Notes: generated from the letters alone by a model not told the origin. A stretch of 64,000 nucleotides of DNA from Streptomyces sp. JB150 (GCF_011193355.1 NZ_CP049780.1:4785522-4849521), one strand, 5' to 3'. Counted from the first letter of the stretch, positions 44,240-53,080 are shown. Numbers and translations: made by a program.

Positions 44240-45027
44240 ACGACGACGAGACGCCGTCCCCCTTCCGGGAGCCCCCGCCGCCACCGCCCCTGCGGGTGGT
44301 GGTCGCCGACGACAACCCGGTCGTCCGCGCGGGCCTGACCGCCCTCCTCACCGGCCGCCCCGACATCACGGTCGTGGCGGAGGCGGCCGACGGCCGCGAG
44401 GCGTACGAGGCGGCGCGCACCCACCACCCCGACGTGATCCTCCTCGACGTCCGCATGCCCGGCGTGGACGGCCTGGCGGCACTCCCGCACCTCGTCCGGC
44501 TCGCCCCCGTCATGATGCTGACCTACAGCCGCGAGTCGGACATCGTCCACGAGGCCCTGCGCCGCGGCGCGGGCGGCTACCTGGTCCACGGCGAGTTCAC
44601 CGCGGACCAGCTGGTGACGGCCGTACGGGACATCAAGGAGGGCAGGGCGCACTTCACCGCCACGGCGGCAGGCGCACTCCTGGCGCAGCTCCGGCAAGGC
44701 TCGCCCGCGCCGCTGCCTGCGGATGCAAACACTCCGGACACCCCAACGCGCCCTCCGATAGAGCCATTTTCCCCGGAACCGCTTTCGCAACTGCAACGGA
44801 CTGTGGCACAGTCGCGGTACCCACTCAGCGCAAGGGAGGCGGAGATCATGGACCTCATCGCGTCCGGCATGAACAACCAGCAGATCGCCGCCGCCTGCTT
44901 CATCAGCGAGAAGACGGTCAAGAACCACATCAACCGCATCTTCGCCAAGCTCCACAGCACCACCCGCGCCGAAGCCACCGCCAAGTGGCTGGGCACGGCC
45001 CCCGGCACCCCGGGAGGCCCCCGATGA
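44236..45027 (+). CDS. NarL/LuxR-family response regulator, Tad locus
   Basis: 263 residues from ATG 44236 (overlaps the kinase stop by 4 bp). Receiver domain with acidic pocket VVADDNPVVRAGL and phospho-acceptor Asp71 in VILLDVRMPGVDG. A linker contains less GC-biased codons. The C-terminal LuxR-type HTH is LSAREAEIMDLIASGMNNQQIAAACFISEKTVKNHINRIFAKL. With the adjacent kinase it probably controls pilus genes or a linked process; target unknown. Confidence 0.92.
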   Translation: MNDDETPSPFREPPPPPPLRVVVADDNPVVRAGLTALLTGRPDITVVAEAADGREAYEAARTHHPDVILLDVRMPGVDGLAALPHLVRLAPVMMLTYSRESDIVHEALRRGAGGYLVHGEFTADQLVTAVRDIKEGRAHFTATAAGALLAQLRQGSPAPLPADANTPDTPTRPPIEPFSPEPLSQLQRTVAQSRYPLSAREAEIMDLIASGMNNQQIAAACFISEKTVKNHINRIFAKLHSTTRAEATAKWLGTAPGTPGGPR

Positions 45028-45132
45028 CCCCACCCCCTTGGGCCCGCCTTTGGGCCCCCGGACCCTCGACCCCCACCCCCGCCCCGCCCTACCCTCCCGC
45101 CACCGACAGCGCGCCTTCCGGAGGGAACCCCC

Positions 45133-45291
45133 ATGCACAAGTGGAACGACGACAAGGGCCAGACCGCGGTCGAGTACCTGGGCATCATCGCGGTGGTGGT
45201 GGCGATCGTGCTGGCCATCACGGGGACGGACATCGGGCAGACGATCTTCGATGCGATCACGACCAAGATCGCCGAAGTCACCGGCGGCTGA
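45133..45291 (+). CDS. flp: Flp-family major pilin
   Basis: 52 residues from ATG 45133 (GGAGGGAA upstream). Sequence pattern of a Flp prepilin: a short basic/polar leader (MHKWNDDKG), then QTAVEYLGIIAVVVAIVLAI, giving cleavage after Gly9 with Glu at +5 and Tyr at +6. The mature peptide is about 43 residues. The prepilin peptidase needed for cleavage (TadV/CpaA) is not seen in this window. Its TGA overlaps the proposed start of the next gene. Confidence 0.88.
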   Translation: MHKWNDDKGQTAVEYLGIIAVVVAIVLAITGTDIGQTIFDAITTKIAEVTGG

Positions 45292-45890
45292 CGCGGTCCA
45301 GGAAATACGGCGGAGACTCGGGGCAGGCCTTCCCCATCTACATCACGGTGGTGGCGGGCCTGCTCTTTCTCGCACTCGCCTACCTCGCGGTCGGCCAGGC
45401 CGGGGCGGCGAGGAACGAGGCCCAGACCGCGGCTGACGCGGCGGCGCTGGCTGCGGCCCTGGAAGTCCGGGATCAGCTGGCGGGGGAGTGGCTGGACAGC
45501 CTGAAGGACCCGGACGCATGGCAGGACATCTTCGACGGCCACGTCCAGGTGGCCGACGGATGCTGGCGAGCCCAGCAGCTCGCCGCACAGAACGACGCCC
45601 AGGTAGTCGGGTGCGAGAGGACGGGGCCGCTCGACTACAGGGTCGATGTCGAAGCGGACGAACCCGTGGGTGACTCCATCGTCCCCGGCACGGAGAGCAC
45701 GTACGCGAAGGCATCGGCCAAGGCGGTCATCGAGCCTCGCTGCGACGTCGCCCCGCCGGCCGAGGGCGCGGGCGACATCGAACTGCCCTCGCTCAGCTGC
45801 GGGGCAGTGGACTGGGACCTGTCCCCGGACGACGACCCGGCCGAGCTACCGGACCCGGAGGACCTCTTCGACGTCCACCTGGCCGACTGA
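45288..45890 (+). CDS. TadG-like pilus protein, apparent CTG start
   Basis: About 200 residues if it starts at CTG 45288. It has the TadG signature SGQAFPIYITVVAGLLFLALAYLAVGQAGAARNEAQTAADAAALAAAL, then an exterior domain with a few cysteines and an acidic tail (DLSPDDDPAELPDPEDLFDVHLAD). No ATG or GTG precedes the signature in a plausible place. CTG 45288 makes a CTGA overlap with the flp stop, exactly like the ATGA overlaps elsewhere here. The CTG start is inference; a frameshift with loss of an ATG is the alternative. Confidence 0.75.
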   Translation: MTRSRKYGGDSGQAFPIYITVVAGLLFLALAYLAVGQAGAARNEAQTAADAAALAAALEVRDQLAGEWLDSLKDPDAWQDIFDGHVQVADGCWRAQQLAAQNDAQVVGCERTGPLDYRVDVEADEPVGDSIVPGTESTYAKASAKAVIEPRCDVAPPAEGAGDIELPSLSCGAVDWDLSPDDDPAELPDPEDLFDVHLAD

Positions 45891-45925
45891 CACGCGAACG
45901 ACGAGTAGGCGAAGGAAGCAGAGGC

Positions 45926-46507
45926 ATGAGCGTTCGGTTCACAGCGAAGGCCCGCAGGGGGATGGCCGCGTTGTCCGTGGTGGCCGGTCTGGCCCTCGGC
46001 ATGGCCGGATGCGGCGGCGGCGACGGCGAAGACAAGAAACCGGAGAACTCGGCATCCGCCTCACGGACCGGTGGGTCCCAGCCGAGCGCCCAGGAAGGGC
46101 AGGCGGAGTCGCCACTGGCCGAGCTGAAGGGCTCGAACGGCCTGCTGCTGCAGATCACCTCCGCGGAACGGGACTCCGGCGGCTTCGTCACCGTCAACGC
46201 GAACCTGAAGAACGACGGGGCGAAGAGCGTCGCCATCCCCGCCTCGCTGAGCGGCAACGAGACGGAGATCATCAGAAACGGCAGGTCCCTCGGTGGCGCC
46301 ACCCTCGTGGACTCCCGGGGCAAGAAGCGCTACTACGTCCTGCGCGACACGGACGGTCGCCCGCTGACGACCACGGGCCTGTCGACGATCAGGTCCGGCG
46401 AGAGCGTCGCGGTCTTCATGCAGTTCCCCGCCCCACCGTCCGACACCACCGAAGTCACCTTCCAACTTCCCACGTTCGCCAGCGCCACCATCTCCCTCGC
46501 CGGGTGA
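45926..46507 (+). CDS. Lipoprotein, Tad-locus associated
   Basis: 193 residues from ATG 45926. A signal peptide ends in a lipobox LGMAGC with Cys29, followed by a Gly/Asp/Lys/Ser-rich tether (GGGDGEDKKPENSASAS). The body looks like a small beta-sandwich (GLLLQITSAERDSGGFVTVNANLKN, RYYVLRDTDGRP, VFMQFPAPPSDTTEVTFQLP). It is membrane-anchored outside the cell. It lies 8 bp before the OmpA-like gene and 35 bp after the TadG-like gene, so it is probably part of the pilus operon. Exact function unknown. Confidence 0.83.
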   Translation: MSVRFTAKARRGMAALSVVAGLALGMAGCGGGDGEDKKPENSASASRTGGSQPSAQEGQAESPLAELKGSNGLLLQITSAERDSGGFVTVNANLKNDGAKSVAIPASLSGNETEIIRNGRSLGGATLVDSRGKKRYYVLRDTDGRPLTTTGLSTIRSGESVAVFMQFPAPPSDTTEVTFQLPTFASATISLAG

Positions 46508-46515
46508 GGCCACCG

Positions 46516-47130
46516 ATGACCCGAACCCGACGCCTCCCCCTGACCCTCGCGACCACCGTCCTCCTCCTCACCGCCACCACCGCCCACGCCGACGACAACC
46601 CCAGCGTCCCGCCCGGCACCGAGGCCACCGCCGCCGCCCCGGTGGAACTCGACGCCAACGACCCGGACCTCAAACTCCCCGAAGGCGCCACGCTGGCCGA
46701 GCCGAAGGTGCTGGACATCAAGCAGGTCGTGGAGGACGAGAGCGGCGAGGAACGCCGGGAGGACACCAACGCGGACGTGAAGTTCGCCCTCCAGGCGGAG
46801 GTGCTGTTCCCCAGGGACAGCGCCAAGCTCGGCGCGGAGTCCAAGGCCCGCATCCGGTCGATCGCCGAGGAGATCAAGGCCCAGAACGCGACCCGCATCC
46901 GCGTCTTCGGCTTCACCGACAACCTCGGCTCCTCAGCCCACGGCGACATCCTCTCCAAGCAACGAGCCAACGCCGTCCACGAAATCCTGTCCGCCGAACT
47001 CAACGACCCCGGCGTCACCTTCGAGGTCCGCGGCTACGGCGAGGACTACCCGATCGCCTCCAACACCACAGAAGAGGGCCGCAAGAAGAACCGACGGGTG
47101 GAGGTGTCGTTCCCGCGGGGGGAGAGCTGA
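46516..47130 (+). CDS. OmpA-family C-terminal domain protein, secreted
   Basis: 204 residues from ATG 46516. A signal peptide (LPLTLATTVLLLTATTAHA) precedes an Asp/Glu-rich stretch and an OmpA-like peptidoglycan-binding domain: VLFPRDSAKLGAESKARIRSIAEEI, IRVFGFTDNLGSSAHGDILSKQRANAVHEIL and FEVRGYGEDYPIASNTTEEGRKKNRRVEVSF. The conserved NR/RRV block is complete. In a Gram-positive envelope it probably binds peptidoglycan and helps anchor the Tad pilus across the wall. Last gene of the locus. Confidence 0.92.
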   Translation: MTRTRRLPLTLATTVLLLTATTAHADDNPSVPPGTEATAAAPVELDANDPDLKLPEGATLAEPKVLDIKQVVEDESGEERREDTNADVKFALQAEVLFPRDSAKLGAESKARIRSIAEEIKAQNATRIRVFGFTDNLGSSAHGDILSKQRANAVHEILSAELNDPGVTFEVRGYGEDYPIASNTTEEGRKKNRRVEVSFPRGES

Positions 47131-47420
47131 GACCGACGCTCCTCTCAGTCGCCGGACTCATCGGCCTCGGAGTCGGCTCCCTGTCCGAAGCGGTCACCGG
47201 AGGGGCCAGTGGTGCCGATGGACAGAAGCGACGACGACCGTAGGCAAACGCCGGCGTGCGATGCGTAGTTCGCCCTGATGGTTGGCTCAGAAACCAAGCG
47301 CGATGGCTGAATGCCTACTCTGTGGTGCCTGCCCCGAACGGTCAGTCACGGCCGATCAGTAAAGTGACGGGTGCGGTCTCGTCCGGTCTGGAGGCCGGAC
47401 GGGAAAACGGGGAGGCACCA

Positions 47421-47776
47421 GTGCTGCCGAGCGATGTCGCGGTTCGGGGAGCGCGTCGACGGGCGCGACGGGCTCCTTCCGGCTGTCCGGCGTGTTCGAC
47501 GCGGCGAGGGACACGGTTCAGGACCTTGCCACGGAGCTGTCGTCGTTCACGAAGTTCCGGCAGCGGGTCGACGAACTCAAATCCCGGCGACCCCGGGCCC
47601 GCGGATGTCTATCGGCTGCCCGACCTCCCGGCGGCGGCCTCCGCCTCGCCATCCCCGGCGGCCGGCGCCCCCGGCATCACCGGAAGCGGGATCGGCGGCG
47701 GAGGACCACGACACGACCGGAGCGAACGCCACGGGGGCACAGGACGACGACAAGTTGGCACGGGGAGGACACGCGT
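47421..47776 (+). pseudogene. Fragmented type VII-associated gene
   Basis: GTG 47421 has a good GGGGAGG five bases upstream, but the coherent protein then moves between frames: VLPSDVAV at the start in one frame, TGSFRLSGVFDAARDTVQDL in a second, VYRLPDLPAAASASPSPAAG in the first again, and EDHDTTGANATGAQDDDKL in a third. Together they look like one protein (a helical segment then a disordered tail) broken by at least three frame changes. It immediately precedes the WXG-like gene. Sequencing error is the alternative, but neighbouring genes are intact. Confidence 0.55.
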
Positions 47777-48217
47777 ATGGCGTGGGAGGAGTGGGAACAG
47801 CTCAAGGCCTCGGCGGCGGAGCATCGTCCCACACGGATGCAGCTCAATCAGTACCCCGCCGACCGGGGGAGCACCCAGGGAGACCTCAAGGTCGGCAACC
47901 AGGATCTGGAAGCCGTGGGGAAGGCAGCCCGCGACCTGTTCAACGACTTCACCACCTACAGCGGACACGCACGAGTCGCCTCCGAGACGGCTGCGGACGG
48001 CCTCAAGAGTGAGGGGTTCGCTCTCGGCGGCGCACTCGAACATGTGACGGCGCGCTGGAGCGAGCAGACCAAGACACTCCTGGACGCCTGTGCCCACATC
48101 TCGAACCACCTCCGGTTCACGAAGAACCAGCACGCTGCCGACGACACCTACATCGCCGGCGCGGTCAGCAGCATCGCCACGCTCGACGAGGGATTCGACG
48201 ACCGGAAGGGCCACTGA
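47777..48217 (+). CDS. WXG100-like small helical protein
   Basis: 146 residues from ATG 47777 (GGAGGA seven bases upstream). Two long helices are predicted (LEAVGKAARDLFNDFTTY, ALEHVTARWSEQTKTLLDACAHISNHL) around a SEGFALGGAL turn, the layout of ESX/WXG100-type proteins, though the exact WxG motif is not seen. Such proteins are secreted or act as chaperone-like partners in type VII systems. It is 5 bp before the 770-residue protein, which begins with a similar helical domain. Confidence 0.72.
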   Translation: MAWEEWEQLKASAAEHRPTRMQLNQYPADRGSTQGDLKVGNQDLEAVGKAARDLFNDFTTYSGHARVASETAADGLKSEGFALGGALEHVTARWSEQTKTLLDACAHISNHLRFTKNQHAADDTYIAGAVSSIATLDEGFDDRKGH

Positions 48218-48222
48218 CGCCG

Positions 48223-50535
48223 ATGGACCTCGACGCCCTGCGCTACGGCAACTTCTCCCAGCTCGGTGAAGCGATCACCGATTGGGAACAGATGACGAAG
48301 AAACTCGCCGATCTGAAGAAAGATGCCGAGGACAACTTACAAGCCAGGGCCGACAAGGCCGCGTGGACGGGCGTCAACGCCACCGTCAGCCGTGAGTTCA
48401 TCACGAAGACCGCCGCTGAGTTCGCTGACGCGCATGCCCAGGCGAACACGGTCGCCAAGATCCTCAAGGACACCCGACAGGAACTCATCGACTACCGGAC
48501 CCAACTCAACGACGCCATCGACCGTGCCGCCAAGAAGCACCTGACCGTTGCGGACACCGGGAACGGCTCGTTCACGGTCGTCGCCAACACCCGTCCGGAC
48601 TGGTCATCCGACCCGAGCGGCGAGCAAGCGGTCAGCCGGCAGGAGGTCGACGATGCTCGCGACGAGATCCAGCGCATCCTGGGCAAGGCCGCTCAGAGCG
48701 ACTCCACCGCAGCGAAGGCACTGCGCCTCATCGTGGATCAGGCCACGTACGGATTCTCTGGCGCAAGTTATGACAGCCGGGATTCCGCAGCCAAGGCCAT
48801 CGCAGAAGCTGACAGGATGGCCAAGATCCTCGCGAAGGATCCTCGCGACGTGACGAGTGCGGAACTCGCTTCGCTCAACAGCGCCCTGGTCGCGTACAAG
48901 AATGACCCGCTTTTCGTGGAGGAGTTCGCGACACAAGTAGGACCGAAGAAGGCGCTTGTTTCCTGGGCTGGTATAGCTGACCCGTACCAGGGGGAATACA
49001 ACCACGACCCCGCACGGGACAAGCAGGCCAAGCAGCTGCAGAAAAACCTCGGAATCATTCTGGGTCGAGCCACACTCTCCGACAGTGACCAGATGACGAG
49101 CTGGAAGGACCAGATGATCAAACTGGGTCCGAACCAGCTCGGGATCGGCGATGCCGGAAACCCGACCGGCTACGCCGTCATGAGTAATCTGATGCGCTTC
49201 GGTGACTACGACGACGATTTCCTCTACCGATACGGTGACGAACTCCTCGCATACGACAAGCAGGTCAACGGACGGGCCGCCACTCCATGGGTCAATAACT
49301 GGAATACGGGAGATCTCAACCTGTGGGGCAATGCGAATGACCGTGGCCGACACCCCGTCACAGGCTTCCTCGAGGCGTTGGGGCACAATCCTGGCGCTTC
49401 GGAGAAGTTCTTCGCCCGCCCGGACTTCTCGGATACTTCCATGCCGACGTTGGAAAGAGACACGGTCAACACCGAATCCGAGGTCAACGAGCATCTCAAG
49501 TATCTGACCAGTGAACGTCTCTGGCTGCCCGATACCACGATGGACGGTAAAGAAGGTTACGTGGCCGGGCGCGACGCACTCGGTCACGCGTTGGAGGCGG
49601 CGACGACTGGATACCCGTACGACGCCGACGCGAAAGACACCGTGGCAGGTGGTGACCGCCGTACGGCGAACACCGCAGCTGTCTTCGAACAGGTCGCGTA
49701 CCTCTACGGAGGCGAGGGCGGCCCCAAGTTGCTGCACACGCAGCCCGAACTCGCCGACAGCTTGGGGAAGATCGGCGGTGCGTACATCGACGATATCGAC
49801 TACGAGCTTTCCGGAATCGGCGATCACGAAAAGGATCCGGGTGACTTGCCGGCCCGTTACGACGGCCGGGCGAGCATTGGCAATCAAGGGGCCATCGACT
49901 TCCTGAGCGTCCTCGGCCAGAATGAGGACTCACACAAAATCGTCACCGCGGCGCAGCACATGTACACCCTGAGCCTCTTGGATGCCAACCCGGCCACCAG
50001 TGAGGAGAACATGAACCGCGCCAGAGATGCCATGTCTGTCGGCGCGGAAGCCCGAGGAATCCTTGATCACTCTCGCGTGCAGCAGGCAGCCACGACTTAC
50101 GGTGAGAAATCCGAGGAAGCAAACAAGGAGCTCGCCCGCTCGTCCGACTGGAAGAAGCTGATGGCGGGTGCGGTGGTGGCCGGCGGAGTCGCCGCTGTCC
50201 CTCTTCCTGGTTCCACTGCTGCCGCCCTGGTGATTGCTCCTGTAGCTGCGGATCAGATCGTCAACGCAGCCAATACGCTGCTCGGTCATGAAATCGATAA
50301 GGCGACGGAAGAAGCGGCAGCCGATCCCAGTGGTCCTTCGCAAATGGCCAGCAGAGAGTTCTATCTCCAAGGAACGGAAGACTTGGGAGAGACATACAAA
50401 GCATACTTCGAGCGTCATCCGAAGGCTGCCGACAAGGCAGATGATCAGAATTGGATCGAAGGGATCAAGGGCAGCTACATGGGTACGGGGACGCTGGAGA
50501 ACGATTACCGAGGTCGACCGTCCTACAAGGAGTGA
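48223..50535 (+). CDS. Large type VII-associated protein (DUF6571-like)
   Basis: 770 residues from ATG 48223. The N-terminal 110 residues resemble a WXG/LXG-type helical hairpin (FSQLGEAITDWEQMTKKLADLKKDAEDNL, WTGVNATVSREFITKTAAEFADAHAQA), typical of streptomycete proteins that I recall as DUF6571. The middle is helical with no recognised enzyme domain. Near residues 645-685 there is a hydrophobic Ala/Gly/Val segment (AGAVVAGGVAAVPLPGSTAAALVIAP). No toxin domain is seen at the C-terminus. Codon usage is visibly less GC-biased than its neighbours, and codon 39 is TTA (48337-48339), both suggesting acquisition and bldA control. Confidence 0.75.
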   Translation: MDLDALRYGNFSQLGEAITDWEQMTKKLADLKKDAEDNLQARADKAAWTGVNATVSREFITKTAAEFADAHAQANTVAKILKDTRQELIDYRTQLNDAIDRAAKKHLTVADTGNGSFTVVANTRPDWSSDPSGEQAVSRQEVDDARDEIQRILGKAAQSDSTAAKALRLIVDQATYGFSGASYDSRDSAAKAIAEADRMAKILAKDPRDVTSAELASLNSALVAYKNDPLFVEEFATQVGPKKALVSWAGIADPYQGEYNHDPARDKQAKQLQKNLGIILGRATLSDSDQMTSWKDQMIKLGPNQLGIGDAGNPTGYAVMSNLMRFGDYDDDFLYRYGDELLAYDKQVNGRAATPWVNNWNTGDLNLWGNANDRGRHPVTGFLEALGHNPGASEKFFARPDFSDTSMPTLERDTVNTESEVNEHLKYLTSERLWLPDTTMDGKEGYVAGRDALGHALEAATTGYPYDADAKDTVAGGDRRTANTAAVFEQVAYLYGGEGGPKLLHTQPELADSLGKIGGAYIDDIDYELSGIGDHEKDPGDLPARYDGRASIGNQGAIDFLSVLGQNEDSHKIVTAAQHMYTLSLLDANPATSEENMNRARDAMSVGAEARGILDHSRVQQAATTYGEKSEEANKELARSSDWKKLMAGAVVAGGVAAVPLPGSTAAALVIAPVAADQIVNAANTLLGHEIDKATEEAAADPSGPSQMASREFYLQGTEDLGETYKAYFERHPKAADKADDQNWIEGIKGSYMGTGTLENDYRGRPSYKE

Positions 50536-50538
50536 GTA

Positions 50539-51222
50539 ATGACGCTTCCGATAATGCGGGGCAGAGTTCCCAGGTCGGCTGTCCTCTTTGCGGCGGCTGC
50601 GATGCTGGTGGGCGGTTGCAGTAGCGGCTCCGACACCAGTGATGCTGGGAGTGAAAAGGCTGGGATGCCTGCAAGTGACCTGTGTGATGGGTCTCTTGAC
50701 GCTGCAGCGGAGGATGCCCTGCAACGCTTGGCGGGCGCGAAAAGGTTCGAAGAGGCCACCGGAGTGAATCAGGCAGGCCGGTCGAACAAGTTCTCCGTGA
50801 GTGGGTCGGTCAAGAGCCTCTATGACGAATACCTGAACCAGAGTGAGTGTTCGGTTTATCAGGTAGGTGACGACAAGCCGCTGTTTCAGGTCCGTTTTTC
50901 GGCGTCTGACTCCTACCCCTCAGGAAATGGGGATTCGGGTGAGAGGAGAACTCGGTACCCGATCGGTGTCTTTGCGCAGGTAGGCAGCAACGGAGCTGAC
51001 CTCTTCTTCCGTTGCCCGACCGACGCGCCAGCCAAGGGTGCGTACATCGGAGATACGGACTATGTGAAGGCCGAGATGTACAGAGACACATATCGGTTGC
51101 GGGGGGACACCGAAGCAAGAGACGTCATGGTCATCCTCAACTCAATGGCAAGGGCGGTCGCCGAGGCCGCGGGCTGTGCGTCGCAGGCCGGTTTGCCGAC
51201 TCGAGTGCCGGATGCCGTATGA
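50539..51222 (+). CDS. Lipoprotein following the DUF6571-like gene
   Basis: 227 residues from ATG 50539, 3 bp after the 770-residue gene. Lipobox LVGGC with Cys27 after a basic/hydrophobic signal peptide, then a Ser/Asp/Gly tether. The body contains two or more cysteines (LCDGSL, SECSVYQVG, FFRCPTDAP) that may pair. Lower-GC codon use matches the preceding gene. In such loci the lipoprotein may be an immunity or surface partner of the large protein; this is inference. It overlaps the next ATG by 4 bp. Confidence 0.8.
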   Translation: MTLPIMRGRVPRSAVLFAAAAMLVGGCSSGSDTSDAGSEKAGMPASDLCDGSLDAAAEDALQRLAGAKRFEEATGVNQAGRSNKFSVSGSVKSLYDEYLNQSECSVYQVGDDKPLFQVRFSASDSYPSGNGDSGERRTRYPIGVFAQVGSNGADLFFRCPTDAPAKGAYIGDTDYVKAEMYRDTYRLRGDTEARDVMVILNSMARAVAEAAGCASQAGLPTRVPDAV

Positions 51223-51533
51223 CTTCAGTCCGTCCAGGCACCGGCGCTTCCGGTGGCGGAGGGGATGACATCTTCGGGAGGATGGCGCTCGCCGAGGGCG
51301 ACCGGGTGAGCTCCGATGCCGGCTTCGGCGGCATCGGTCCCAACCACGGGATTTTTCGTGCCCGTTGCCTTCAGACAGGCACGACGGTGTTCCTCGTACA
51401 GGTCAATGGCAGCGGTATGAGTGCTGTCGTACGCACCCTCTTCCCCCGCTACGTCGAGGCCGAGGCCGAGGCCGCCCGTCTCGGCTGCGGCCCGCTGAAG
51501 CTGAAACTGCCCCAGCCCGCAGGGAGCCGCTGA
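51219..51533 (+). CDS. Small hypothetical, end of type VII-like operon
   Basis: 104 residues from ATG 51219 (ATGA overlap). The N-terminus is Gly-rich (GTGASGGGGDDIFGRM). The body is a compact alpha/beta stretch (GIFRARCLQTGTTVFLVQVNGSGMSAVVRTLFPRYVEAEAEAARLG). No membrane helix, signal peptide or known domain. GC usage returns to the genome norm here. Confidence 0.7.
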   Translation: MTSVRPGTGASGGGGDDIFGRMALAEGDRVSSDAGFGGIGPNHGIFRARCLQTGTTVFLVQVNGSGMSAVVRTLFPRYVEAEAEAARLGCGPLKLKLPQPAGSR

Positions 51534-51562
51534 CTACCCGTCCGGCAGACGGAGCCTGACGC

Positions 51563-51958
51563 TTACTCATCGCCCCGTGCTTCCCCTTGCTCTCCCCGAG
51601 CCACGATCCTCACCGCCACCCCCGCGCTCAACCCCCACCCCTCCATCACACCTGCCTCCGCCTCCACCACATGCCGAGCCCGCAGCCGGGGCATCCCCAT
51701 GCGGCCCGGGCGCATGGTGCGTACGGCGATGACACGGAGCCCGCGGTCGAGGTAGGCGACATCGATGGGGATGCGCATGCCGAGCGTGTGGATGCTGCCG
51801 GCGGGGGAGAGGAGCATCGCGCCGTTCACGGTGTCCCGGCCGAGCAGGCCTCTGGTGCGGGCCCGGTAGGACGTCGCGATCTCCAGGGCGACCCGGACCT
51901 CGCCCCTGACCCCGTGGATCACCAGCGTTCCCTGCCCGTCGCGCCACCTTCGGCCCAT
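51563..51958 (-). CDS. DUF192-family protein
   Basis: 131 residues from ATG 51958. Core of the DUF192 fold: VALEIATSYRARTRGLLGRDTVNGAMLLSPAGSIHTLGMRIPIDVAYLDRGLRVIAV, ending with the typical VVEAEAGVMEGWGLSAGVAV. Members are small beta-barrel proteins of uncertain function, often exported; no signal peptide is visible here. Convergent with the type VII-like operon. The 243-bp upstream gap shows no clear gene. Confidence 0.85.
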   Translation of the reverse strand: MGRRWRDGQGTLVIHGVRGEVRVALEIATSYRARTRGLLGRDTVNGAMLLSPAGSIHTLGMRIPIDVAYLDRGLRVIAVRTMRPGRMGMPRLRARHVVEAEAGVMEGWGLSAGVAVRIVARGEQGEARGDE

Positions 51959-52201
51959 CCGAGTCCACCTCCCGTTGCGGCACGATTCCGGCGGAACAGA
52001 CTGTCATCATGCGCAGGATCGCAGGCTCCGCGCCAAGGTGTCGGTGTCCCCGACGGATACATCCAAGGTTCCGGCCAGACATCAGCCGGGAAACGATCCC
52101 GTGGTGCCCGACGCGGCGCCAGGGCGAGTGGACCGGGATGGGCAATCAGGCGGCGGCCTAAAGGAGTTGTCCGCGTGCGTCGTTCCGGTTAGGAAGTGTT
52201 C

Positions 52202-53080
52202 ATGACTGGACTCGGTGCAGTGTTCCGCCCGCAGCTTCCCCCCGAGCGGCTGCGTGCCCTCGCGCGGCTCGCCGACGACTCCGGGCTCGACGAGCTGTGG
52301 CTGTGGGAGGACTGCTTCCTGGAGGGCGGGATCTCCACGGCCGCCGCCGCGCTCGCCTGGACCGAGCGGGTGAAGGTGGGCATCGGGCTGCTGCCCGTGC
52401 CGTTGCGCAACGTCGCCGTCACCGCCATGGAGACGGCCACCCTGCACCGTATGTTCCCCGGCCGGGCGATCGTCGGCGTCGGGCACGGCGTGCAGGACTG
52501 GATGGGGCAGGTCGGCGCCCGGGCCGAGTCGCCGGTGACGTTGCTGCGGGAGTATCTGCTCGCACTGCGCGCCCTGCTGCGCGGCGAGCGGGTCAGCACC
52601 GAGGGGCGGTACGTGCGGCTGGACGACGTCGCGCTGGACTGGCCCCCGCTCACCCCGGCGGAGGTACTGGCCGGGGTCACCGGGCCGCGCTCCCTGCGGC
52701 TGTCGGGCGAGGCCGCCGACGGCACCATCCTGACCGTGGCCACGCCTGCGGACGGCGTACGACGCGCCCGGCGGCTCATCGAGGAAGGGCGCGCGGCGGC
52801 CGGCCGGGGGGACGGCGAGCCGCATCGGATCGTCGTGTACCTGCTGACCGCCACCGGTCCCGGCGCCTTCGGCCGGCTGCGTGCCGAGCTGGCCGCCGAA
52901 GGGCTCGCCGACGTGCCCGGTCTCGGCGTCGCGGGTGACGCGGCGGACGTCGCCGAGGCCGTACGGCGGATGGCCGAGGCCGGTGCCGACTCCGTCGTCC
53001 TGCAGCCGACCGCCGACGAGCCCGACCCGGAGGGGTTCGTCCGGTTCGCGGCCGAGCAGGTCAGGCCGCTGGTCGACTGA
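52202..53080 (+). CDS. LLM-class flavin-dependent oxidoreductase
   Basis: 292 residues from ATG 52202 (TTAGGAAG five bases upstream; GTG 52196 would be the alternative). Luciferase-like TIM barrel: LARLADDSGLDELWLWEDCF, AALAWTERVKVGIGLLPVPLRNVAVTAMETATLHRMFPGRAIVGVGHG, LLREYLLALRALLRGERVSTEGRYV and LRLSGEAADGTILTVATP. It probably uses FMNH2 or F420 as cofactor on an unknown substrate. It stands alone or with the following methyltransferase gene (76-bp gap). Confidence 0.88.
   Translation: MTGLGAVFRPQLPPERLRALARLADDSGLDELWLWEDCFLEGGISTAAAALAWTERVKVGIGLLPVPLRNVAVTAMETATLHRMFPGRAIVGVGHGVQDWMGQVGARAESPVTLLREYLLALRALLRGERVSTEGRYVRLDDVALDWPPLTPAEVLAGVTGPRSLRLSGEAADGTILTVATPADGVRRARRLIEEGRAAAGRGDGEPHRIVVYLLTATGPGAFGRLRAELAAEGLADVPGLGVAGDAADVAEAVRRMAEAGADSVVLQPTADEPDPEGFVRFAAEQVRPLVD

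Noticed and set aside
47127..47243. Open frame after the OmpA-like stop, starting at another CTGA overlap, with a hydrophobic stretch (LSVAGLIGLGVGSL)
   Set aside because: It is only 38 codons, has no canonical start and no recognised family; a second CTG start would need independent support.
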